Both the position numbers and the translations under genes were made by a program. Below are positions 57,414 to 64,000 of a stretch of DNA of 64,000 bases, piece after piece (the first letter of the stretch is position 1; every line of letters starts with the position of its first letter). The DNA is from Peristeroidobacter agariperforans (GTDB taxonomy: Bacteria; Pseudomonadota; Gammaproteobacteria; Steroidobacterales; Steroidobacteraceae): positions 2,625,244 to 2,689,243 of the forward strand of contig NZ_RYFW01000001.1 of the NCBI RefSeq assembly GCF_004138335.1, written 5' to 3'. The notes beneath the pieces are model-generated. The model searched no databases. It was given only the letters and a program-made list of their open reading frames with translations, and had not been told where the DNA came from.

Positions 57414-59300
57414 ATGAGCGAATCGTCCGTTTCGGGCACCCCGGCCACGGCTGCAAAGCGTGGCGGCATCCTCTATCTCTACAAGCATCTTTGGGAACAA
57501 TCGCAGGGCCGGCGTAAGCACCTGGTCGGCGCCGTCGTCCTGTTGTTGACCGCTCAATGCATCCTGCTCAGCGTGCCGTATTTCGCCGGCCGCGCCATCA
57601 ACGTCCTGCAAGCGAATGGGGCGTCCGGCATCGGTCAGGCCGGTGTGTGGCTGGCGCTGGTCGTGGTCGCCACCGCGCTCAGCTGGGTGTTCCACGGCCC
57701 GGGCCGCCTGCTCGAGCGCAATGTCGCGTTGGAGATTCGCCGGCGCGTTTCCGGCGGCCTGTTGCAGCGACTGCTGTCTTTGCCGCTGTCCTGGCATGAA
57801 GCCAGTCATTCCGGCGTCACGGCCCATCGCCTGCAGCAGAGCAGCTCGGCGCTGTCATCGTTCACTCAAAGTCAGTTCATCTATCTGAGCAGCGCGGTCA
57901 GGCTGGTCGGTCCCATCGTCGCGTTGTGGCTGTTGCAGCCGTACGTCGGTCTGAGCGCAATCGTCGGCTTCGTGCTCATTTGCGTATCGGTCATCGGATT
58001 CGACCGCGCCATGATTCGTCTTGCGCATCGTGAGAACGACGCTGAGCGTCGCTACTCCGCGGCCTTGCTCGATGCGCTGGGCAACATCACCAGCGTGTTC
58101 GCGCTTCGTCAGGCGCGGGCCATCAACGATCTGATCCAGCGGCGTCTCGAAGCCATCTTCGCGCCGTTGCGTCGCTCCATCGTGTTGAACGAGGCGAAGT
58201 GGTGCACCGTCGACGTCTGCAGCAAGGTGCTCAGCTGCGGCCTGGTCGCGCTGTTTGCCTGGCTGGCCGTGCGGCACACGGACGCGAGCGTCGGTCAGAA
58301 GACCCTGATGCTCGGCAGCCTGTACATGGTGTGGGAATACGCGTCGCAGGCGGCCGGTGTGATCTCCACGTTTGCTTCCAACTTCCAGAACTTTGCGCGC
58401 CAGCACGCCGACTATGGCAGCGCCGATCCGATTCGCGATGCGACTGTCAAAACGGCTGATGCGCTCGAGCCCGAGGTGTTGCGGCCTTCATCGCCGGACT
58501 CGGAGTACTACATGGTCCGCGATGTGGTCTTCAGCCATCCCGGTGCACGCAGCGAGCGCCCGACACTCAATGGCGTGTCGCTTGCGCTTCAGCAGGGGCG
58601 CCGTTACGCGCTGATCGGCGGCAGCGGCTCGGGCAAGAGCACGTTGCTGCGTGTGCTGGCGGGTTTGTATGAGGCGGATCGCGTTGCCATCGATCGTCGC
58701 AATGGTCCGGCGATCGTAACGCCGTCGTCCGCGGCTCAGATGCTCAGAGCGAATGTGACTTTGGTGCCGCAGGATGCCGAAGTGCTGGAAGGTACGCTGG
58801 CGGAGAACCTGGCGCTTTGCTCGACGCACGCCGGCGCGCCGGCAGACGCGCAGTATTCAGGCGCGATGAACACCGCATGTGTCAGCGACTTCATCCCGGC
58901 GGATGCCAATGGCTTGAACACCGCAGTCGCAGAGCGTGGTGCGAACTGGTCGGGCGGTCAGCGTGCGCGAATCGCGCTTGCTCGCGGCATGCTCGCCGCA
59001 GCCGATAGCAATCTGGTGTTGTTCGATGAGCCCACCGCGGCCCTGGACTCCAGGACCGAGGCGCGCGTCTACGACAACATCTTCGCGGCCCTGCCGAACT
59101 CGTGCATCGTGTCGTCGATCCATCGCCTGCATCTGCTCGATCGTTTCGATGAAGTGATCGTGATGCACGAGGGGCGCGTCGTCGCGCAAGGCCCCGCGGC
59201 GTTGCTCGCCGCGACCTCGCCTGACTTCCGTCAGTTGCTGGCGATGTATCGTCAGGAAGATCGCGCGGCCCAGGCGCAGGCCGATTCAGCGGCTGCTTGA
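57414..59300 (+). CDS. ABC transporter, fused membrane and ATPase domains
   Basis: 628 aa from the ATG at 57414; a GTG at 57378 adds twelve residues. Type I exporter half-transporter: about six helices (35-345), then a nucleotide-binding domain (about 375-610) with Walker A GGSGSGKST, Q-loop VPQDAEVLEG, signature WSGGQRARIALARG, Walker B LVLFDEPTAALD and H-loop SSIHRLH, all intact. The first base of the signature (W for L) is a mild deviation. Substrate unknown. Its last 15 bases overlap the convergent debranching-enzyme gene. Confidence 0.92.
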   Translation: MSESSVSGTPATAAKRGGILYLYKHLWEQSQGRRKHLVGAVVLLLTAQCILLSVPYFAGRAINVLQANGASGIGQAGVWLALVVVATALSWVFHGPGRLLERNVALEIRRRVSGGLLQRLLSLPLSWHEASHSGVTAHRLQQSSSALSSFTQSQFIYLSSAVRLVGPIVALWLLQPYVGLSAIVGFVLICVSVIGFDRAMIRLAHRENDAERRYSAALLDALGNITSVFALRQARAINDLIQRRLEAIFAPLRRSIVLNEAKWCTVDVCSKVLSCGLVALFAWLAVRHTDASVGQKTLMLGSLYMVWEYASQAAGVISTFASNFQNFARQHADYGSADPIRDATVKTADALEPEVLRPSSPDSEYYMVRDVVFSHPGARSERPTLNGVSLALQQGRRYALIGGSGSGKSTLLRVLAGLYEADRVAIDRRNGPAIVTPSSAAQMLRANVTLVPQDAEVLEGTLAENLALCSTHAGAPADAQYSGAMNTACVSDFIPADANGLNTAVAERGANWSGGQRARIALARGMLAAADSNLVLFDEPTAALDSRTEARVYDNIFAALPNSCIVSSIHRLHLLDRFDEVIVMHEGRVVAQGPAALLAATSPDFRQLLAMYRQEDRAAQAQADSAAA

Positions 59301-61319
59301 TCCACCGGGCTTGGTTTTCAACCAGGCCCGTAGTACTTCGGCCACGCTCCAGGCCTGCGCCATGCAGCCACCTGGGGCGTAGGGCTCCTCAGCATCGAAG
59401 ATCTCGCTGATGCTGCCGACACCGGCGTCGTAAAGGTGTCCGGGGAACGATTCCAACAATGCTCTGGCCCCGGTCGGGTCCGGATACACACGCAGATAAG
59501 CGTCGATGTAGTGGCCGATCAGCCAAGGCCACACTGTTCCCTGGTGATACGCCGCGTCTCGCTCGCGCAGGTTGCCGCGATAGTGAGATTTGTAGTCCGG
59601 ATGATCCGAGCTCAGCGTCCGCAGCCCGTAAGCGGTCAGCAGCTTCTCGCGGATGACGTCGACCACTTGCTTCCAGTGGCGCTGGTACAGGACAGGATGT
59701 TGCAACGACACGGCGAAGACCTGGTTGGGTCGAATGGCGTCGTCGTTGCCGTTGGGCCCGTCGATCACGTCGTAGAGGCAGCCGCGTCGCTCGTTCCAAT
59801 AGCGCTGATTGAACGAATCGCGCACTTGGGCGGCGAGGTTCTGGTATTGCTCGTGCGGCTGCCGCAGCTCGCTGGCCCATTGCGCCATCAGCTGCAGGGC
59901 GTTGTGCCACAGCGCTTGAATCTCCACCGGCTTGCCGCGACGAGGCGTCACGACCCAGCCGTCGACCTTCGCGTCCATCCACGTCAGTTGCAGACCCTCG
60001 GCCGCGGCCGAGATCAGTCCGTCCTTCGGGTCGACGTGGATGTTGAAGTGCGTGCCCTCGAGATGATGGCGGATGATGGATTGAAGCACTGGAAACAAGT
60101 TTCTCACCAGCGCGCGATCCGCCGTCGCCTCGACGTAGCGCGAGATCGCGTGGAAGTACCAAAGCGTCGCATCGACCGTGTGATACAACGCCTGCCGCTC
60201 GCCTTCGGGAAACAGATTCGGCAGCAGGCCATCCTTCACATAGTGCGAGAACGTGCTGAGAATGGCGCCCGCTTCCCGGTAGCGCCCGGTGGACAACGTG
60301 AGCCCGTCGAGGCTGATCATGGTGTCGCGACCCCAGTCGCCGAACCAGTGATAACCTGCATAGACGCTGCGCAACTCGCCGCCGGCTGCCTGCGCGAGCA
60401 CGCTTTCTTCCAAGCGGCTGCCGGGAAGGACGATGAATTGATCCGCCGCCATCGCCAGCTGCTCGGCGACGGGATCGTTTCTCAGCGCCGGGGCGAGACT
60501 CAACAGATGGTGCAGGCGTTGACGTTCGGCATCGAAGACTGCCGGCGCGTCGAACTCCAGCTGTTCCCAATTGTGCACAGAAGCGACGAACACCGCCGGG
60601 TGACCGGGCCGGACGCGCGCCAGCAGATAACCCGGACTGAATGCGCTCTCGAATTCGGGATCGCCGCGATCCCGCTCGATGCGGTACACGAAGTTGGATT
60701 CGTCGCGCTCCTCGGTGACGAACGCCGTAGGGCCGGGGTGCAAGCCGAAGCGCAGGACGATGTCGGAATCGATGTGACGGACCTCGTGCCGGCCGCGGCG
60801 CACTTCGAGCGCGAAGGAGCCCGGCTCGGCGCGCGGCGATTCGTCGTGGCGTCGAAAAGAAACAAACGGCCGAACGTGCAGCTCGAGCGCCTCGCCGTGC
60901 AACAGCCGATATTGCACACACACCGTGTTCTGGTTGTGGACCATCGTGACCGACTTTTCGAACACCACGCCTTCGTGCTCGAAGGTCCACACGGCGATGC
61001 GATGGTCCAGCCGGAATTCTTTCAGGAACAAGTGCAATTCGCCTTCGAAGCGCTCGGACTCGTACTCTGCCCCGCCCAGGTGCATCTCGCGGTTGTTGAT
61101 CATGACCCATTCATCGCAGCGGGAGATGAGGATGTGCCTGCCCTTCGGCGAGGCCAGATTGGGAACGAACAGGCCGTGATATTTCCGCGCCGGGATGCCG
61201 GCCAGGGTGCCGGAGGCGTAGCCGCCCAAGCCGTTCGTGACCAGCCACTCGCGGCTGCGCAGGAATGAAGGATCGCTGTCGCGGTTCCAGCTCAGTACGA
61301 TCTGCCGATCGCGAATCAT
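59286..61319 (-). CDS. Amylo-alpha-1,6-glucosidase (glycogen debranching, GDE_C type)
   Basis: 677 aa. N-terminal beta domain (about 15-240; LVTNGLGGYASGTLAGIPARKYHG start, quoted in part) and a C-terminal alpha/alpha toroid. Conserved active-site segments are WFGDWGRDTMISLDGL, TWMDAKVDGWVVTPR with GKPVEIQALWHNAL, and YHQGTVWPWLIG. It hydrolyses alpha-1,6 branch glucosyl residues of glycogen-like polymers in the cytosol. Its ATG overlaps the treZ stop (ATGA), so the two are translationally coupled. Confidence 0.93.
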   Translation of the reverse strand: MIRDRQIVLSWNRDSDPSFLRSREWLVTNGLGGYASGTLAGIPARKYHGLFVPNLASPKGRHILISRCDEWVMINNREMHLGGAEYESERFEGELHLFLKEFRLDHRIAVWTFEHEGVVFEKSVTMVHNQNTVCVQYRLLHGEALELHVRPFVSFRRHDESPRAEPGSFALEVRRGRHEVRHIDSDIVLRFGLHPGPTAFVTEERDESNFVYRIERDRGDPEFESAFSPGYLLARVRPGHPAVFVASVHNWEQLEFDAPAVFDAERQRLHHLLSLAPALRNDPVAEQLAMAADQFIVLPGSRLEESVLAQAAGGELRSVYAGYHWFGDWGRDTMISLDGLTLSTGRYREAGAILSTFSHYVKDGLLPNLFPEGERQALYHTVDATLWYFHAISRYVEATADRALVRNLFPVLQSIIRHHLEGTHFNIHVDPKDGLISAAAEGLQLTWMDAKVDGWVVTPRRGKPVEIQALWHNALQLMAQWASELRQPHEQYQNLAAQVRDSFNQRYWNERRGCLYDVIDGPNGNDDAIRPNQVFAVSLQHPVLYQRHWKQVVDVIREKLLTAYGLRTLSSDHPDYKSHYRGNLRERDAAYHQGTVWPWLIGHYIDAYLRVYPDPTGARALLESFPGHLYDAGVGSISEIFDAEEPYAPGGCMAQAWSVAEVLRAWLKTKPGGSSSR

Positions 61320-63208
61320 GCGGGTACCTCGGGATTTGTGATGCGGGGCGCCGCCACCAACAGCACGGCGCTTTGCGCCTGGATTCGCCAGGCGCCGCGT
61401 CCGTGATCGGCGACCGGCTCGAATGCGCCCATTCCGCCGTACTCGGGCGCTTCACTACTCCACAACGTTTGCCAGCCGCAGCCGCGCGGCGGCGCGAGTA
61501 GCGGTTCGGCGATCGAGCCGGGCTTCAGCTCGCCATCCAGGTTCACGATCAACAAACGATCACCGTGATCGTCATCGAACCATCGCAACACGAAGCTGTG
61601 CTCGCTCAGCGTTGCGCCGTCCATGCGGAGGTGATCCTGTCGTGAGATCACGGGGTCTCGAGCGCGCAGACGTAACAGGTCGCGGTGCAAGCTCAGCAGA
61701 TGCCGATTGCGAGAGCATTCGGCCCAGTCGAGCTTGGAGTCTAGAAAAGTCCGCTCGGCGGCGGGATCCGGAATCAACGCCTGTAGCCTCGCATCCGCGT
61801 AGGCACGGAACTGGCCGACAAATTCGCGGCGGCCGGCGTGCACCTGGCACGAAAGTTTTTCAGTGTGATCGGCGAAGAACGTGAATGTGGTCGATGCGCC
61901 GAACTCCTGTCCCATGAATAACATCGGCGTCTGTGGAGCGAGCAGCGTTAGTGCGCACAGTGCACGGTAGCGCGGCGCCGCCGAGTTGGAATGAATGCGT
62001 ACCCCCGTGGCGGTGTTTCCAACCTGGTCGTGATTCTGCAGAAAGATCACGCAGGCAGCCGCTTCGCGGTCGTGAAGCGGCGAGCCGCGGCTTTTTTTCT
62101 GCCACTCGTACCACTGGCCCTGATACAGAAATCCTCGGCGTACACACGACAGGAATTCCTGCGCGCGCCCGGTGTAGTCATGAAAGTACCCGTCGCGACT
62201 GCCGGTCAAAGCTACACGCGCGCTGTGGTGGAAGTCGTCGTTCCACATGGCGTCGATGCCGAAGCCGCCGGCTTTCACTGGCAGCAGATGCTCGCTGCAC
62301 TGAGGTTCGTTCTCGGCGATGAAGACGATGCTGCGAGGCTGCGCGACGGCGCGAGCGCGCGTCGTCAGTTCGGTCAGCAGGTGTGTCCTGCTCGAATCGA
62401 GAATGGATTGAGTGGCGTCGAGCCGAAAACCATCGAGATGAAACTCGCGGATCCAATAGCACGCGTTGCCGATCAGGAACTCACGTGCGCCGGCATTGTG
62501 TTCTTCGTCGGTATTGAACGGATCGCCCCAGTCGGTGCGATATTGCTTGCTGAAATAATGCGGACTGAAATGGCCGAGGTAATTACCATCCGGTCCGAGA
62601 TGGTTGTAGACGACGTCGAGAATGACCGCCAGGCCCAGCGCATGTGCGCGGTCGACGAATCGCTTGAATGCTTCGTGATCGCCGTACACGTGATAAGGCG
62701 CGTAAATCTGCACACCGTCATAGCCCCAGTTCCAACGTCCAGGGCATTCGGCGACCGGCATGATCTCCAGCACGGTGATGCCGAGATCGCGCAGATATTC
62801 GAGTTTGGTCGCGGCAGCGTCGAACGTTCCTTCGGGCGTGAACGTGCCGATGTGTAGTTCGTATATGACCTGCCGTGCGATGCCGATGCCCTGCCATTTC
62901 GCGTCGGTCCAGGTGAATGCACTGGGGTCGACGAGCTGCGATGGACCGTGCACGCCCTGGGGTTGGAATCGCGAGCAGGGGTCGGGCCACGGGCCGGCAT
63001 CGTCGAGGCGATATTTATAGAGCCGGGCGGACGTGCTCGTGGCACCGGAAAAATAACCACCGTCCTCGCGCGTCAGAGCAAACGGCTTGCAATCGCTGTC
63101 TGCGAACACCACTTCGACGCGTGCCGCCTCGGGCGCCCACACGCGAAAGCGTGCCGTGCCATCAGAAGACAGTGCGCCCAGCAGTTCAGGATGCGGCGAC
63201 GGCGACAT
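61316..63208 (-). CDS. treZ: Malto-oligosyltrehalose trehalohydrolase
   Basis: 630 aa from the ATG at 63208; the in-frame start at 63256 adds sixteen residues. An N-terminal CBM48 domain (about 5-95; RFRVWAPEAARVEVVF) precedes a GH13 barrel. The barrel has GFRLDATQSI (nucleophile Asp), FIAENEP (acid Glu) and LQNHDQVGN (transition-state Asp), plus the ELHIGTFTPEGTF region typical of TreZ. It releases trehalose from malto-oligosyltrehalose made by TreY. No treY is present in this window. Confidence 0.93.
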   Translation of the reverse strand: MSPSPHPELLGALSSDGTARFRVWAPEAARVEVVFADSDCKPFALTREDGGYFSGATSTSARLYKYRLDDAGPWPDPCSRFQPQGVHGPSQLVDPSAFTWTDAKWQGIGIARQVIYELHIGTFTPEGTFDAAATKLEYLRDLGITVLEIMPVAECPGRWNWGYDGVQIYAPYHVYGDHEAFKRFVDRAHALGLAVILDVVYNHLGPDGNYLGHFSPHYFSKQYRTDWGDPFNTDEEHNAGAREFLIGNACYWIREFHLDGFRLDATQSILDSSRTHLLTELTTRARAVAQPRSIVFIAENEPQCSEHLLPVKAGGFGIDAMWNDDFHHSARVALTGSRDGYFHDYTGRAQEFLSCVRRGFLYQGQWYEWQKKSRGSPLHDREAAACVIFLQNHDQVGNTATGVRIHSNSAAPRYRALCALTLLAPQTPMLFMGQEFGASTTFTFFADHTEKLSCQVHAGRREFVGQFRAYADARLQALIPDPAAERTFLDSKLDWAECSRNRHLLSLHRDLLRLRARDPVISRQDHLRMDGATLSEHSFVLRWFDDDHGDRLLIVNLDGELKPGSIAEPLLAPPRGCGWQTLWSSEAPEYGGMGAFEPVADHGRGAWRIQAQSAVLLVAAPRITNPEVPA

Positions 63209-63363
63209 GCGAACCCATCGATCGCGACGGTGATGACAGCGGTGCGGTGAGCACATGAAGTCAAGCGCCGAATCGCGAACATGGTTCCGCCCTAGTGAGG
63301 ACGCGTCACCACCGATGGGGTACTATTGCCGCCTTCGTGTTTATTCTTCTTATTAGTGAGAGA

Positions 63364-63448
63364 TGGTGCCCAGGAGAGGACTCGAACCTCCACGGATTGC
63401 TCCACTGATACCTGAAACCAGCGCGTCTACCAGTTCCGCCACCTGGGC
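63364..63448 (-). tRNA. tRNA-Leu (CAG)
   Basis: 85 nt including an encoded CCA (63364-63366), with the long variable arm of class II tRNAs. Acceptor GCCCAGG/CCTGGGC; D-arm GGCGGAACTGGTAGACGC typical of Leu. The anticodon loop TTCAGGT gives CAG (reads CUG), and the T-arm GAGGTTCGAGTCCTC is intact. Confidence 0.96.
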
Positions 63449-63488
63449 AAGGAAGGGAACGCGGGGGCATGCCCCGCAAGAGGCGCGC

Positions 63489-63517
63489 AATGTACCGATG
63501 CCCTTTAGGGCTGTCAA
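63489..63517 (-). promoter_or_regulatory. Promoter of tRNA-Leu
   Basis: On the minus strand a perfect TTGACA (63517-63512) and TACATT (63494-63489) are 17 bp apart. A GC-rich discriminator (GCGCGCC) follows, the usual mark of stringently controlled stable-RNA promoters. Transcription would start near 63482, about 34 bases before the tRNA. Confidence 0.78.
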
Positions 63518-63550
63518 TGACAAGCCCCTGTTTTCCCCCTGTGAATCCCT

Positions 63551-64000
63551 ATGAAGCTAAGAAAAAAAACTCGTAAACCCAAAAAGACCACCAAGCGCCC
63601 GGCCGTCCGGACCGGCGCCCCGTCCCGGCCCCGGGTCTCCCGTGACCAGCCGGCCATTCCCCAGGTGCTGCAGGCCGCTGGCCGTCCCCTGGATTTCGAT
63701 GAGCTCGCCCAACGCGCCGAGCGCAATGGTGCCTCCGCCCGTAAACGGCTGACCAAGGAGCTGGAGGAGCTGCTGCAGTCCGGGGCCATCATCCGTAATC
63801 GGCGCGATGAGTACTGCTTACGTGAGCGGCTCTCGCTCACGGTAGGCACGGTCAGCGCCCACAAAGACGGTTACGGCTTCCTCATGCCGGACGATCGGTC
63901 GGCGCCGATCTACCTCGCACCACGCCAGATGCAGGAGGCCATGCACGGCGATCGTGCGGCCGTGCGCATCAGCGGCACCGATCATCGCGGCCGGCCCGAA
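63551..64000 (+). CDS. rnr: Ribonuclease R (N-terminal part, cut by the window end)
   Basis: First 150 codons of an open frame that runs off the window. A very basic start (MKLRKKTRKPKKTTKR) is followed by a winged-helix segment (FDELAQRAERNGASARKRLTKELEELLQ region). An OB/cold-shock domain then begins LTVGTVSAHKDGYGFLMPDD, matching the N-terminus of RNase R, a 3'-5' exonuclease able to degrade structured RNA. Position after purA and next to tRNA-Leu fits gammaproteobacterial gene order. The catalytic RNB domain lies outside the window. Confidence 0.9.
   Translation, partial: MKLRKKTRKPKKTTKRPAVRTGAPSRPRVSRDQPAIPQVLQAAGRPLDFDELAQRAERNGASARKRLTKELEELLQSGAIIRNRRDEYCLRERLSLTVGTVSAHKDGYGFLMPDDRSAPIYLAPRQMQEAMHGDRAAVRISGTDHRGRPE

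Noticed and set aside
59436-61268. 610-codon plus-strand frame opposite the debranching-enzyme gene, and a 573-codon minus frame at 59389-61110
   Set aside because: Both are composition-driven shadows; the 677-aa frame carries all the conserved glycosidase segments.

Overview
The window is a gene-dense, high-GC stretch of a chromosome from a gammaproteobacterium. Gene order matches deep-branching lineages near Xanthomonadales/Nevskiales (a Steroidobacter-like organism would fit), but I cannot name the species from sequence alone. Support comes from classical gammaproteobacterial blocks: purM-purN-DUF3108, DUF2066-CDP-alcohol transferase-hda, wrbA-DUF2069, pepA-holC/valS divergent from lptFG, pcnB-folK-panBC, and queG/nnrD-tsaE-amidase-mutL-miaA-hfq-hflX-hflK-hflC-DUF2065-purA ... 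rnr. I see no rRNA, CRISPR array, insertion sequence, prophage or integrase.

Layout. 0-5.4 kb: a HEAT-repeat/Ser-Thr kinase fusion, the Fe-S carrier ApbC/Mrp, dCTP deaminase and a four-helix membrane protein. 5.5-12.1 kb: purine synthesis (purM, purN), envelope proteins of unknown function, a phospholipid-synthase-like enzyme, the replication regulator Hda, WrbA, a small lipoprotein and acylphosphatase. 12.1-18 kb: lytic transglycosylase, phosphatidylserine synthase, Fe-S uracil-DNA glycosylase, RimI, release factor 3 and an MFS permease. 17.9-21.9 kb: a MoxR-DUF58-TgpA module. 22-31.9 kb: valS, holC and pepA, with an SDR/LysR/thioesterase insert between valS and holC, then the LPS exporter permeases lptFG. 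32-36.5 kb: a four-gene Gld-type ABC-2 operon. 36.5-38.2 kb: a long non-coding stretch with a promoter and terminator that look like a small-RNA gene, a hypothetical protein and tRNA-Glu. 38.3-43.7 kb: poly(A) polymerase, folate and pantothenate genes, and queG. 43.8-55.5 kb: the hfq superoperon. 55.7-63.2 kb: an accessory block between purA and rnr. It holds a Tyr/Gly/Arg-rich BON protein, a Cys-rich copper-storage-like protein, a fused ABC transporter, and a glycogen-debranching/trehalose (TreZ) pair. The window ends with tRNA-Leu and the start of rnr.

Genes are packed tightly. There are many ATGA/GTGA/TTGA start-stop overlaps, and convergent pairs whose 3' ends overlap (up to 41 bp for the MFS permease and tgpA). 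Several starts are TTG or GTG. The most unusual features are four. One is an inverted array of heptanucleotide repeats that ends seven bases before the mutL start codon. The second is the low-complexity BON protein and its accessory neighbourhood. The third is the putative small RNA near 37 kb. The fourth is the HEAT-kinase fusion. Most of the rest is conserved housekeeping sequence.
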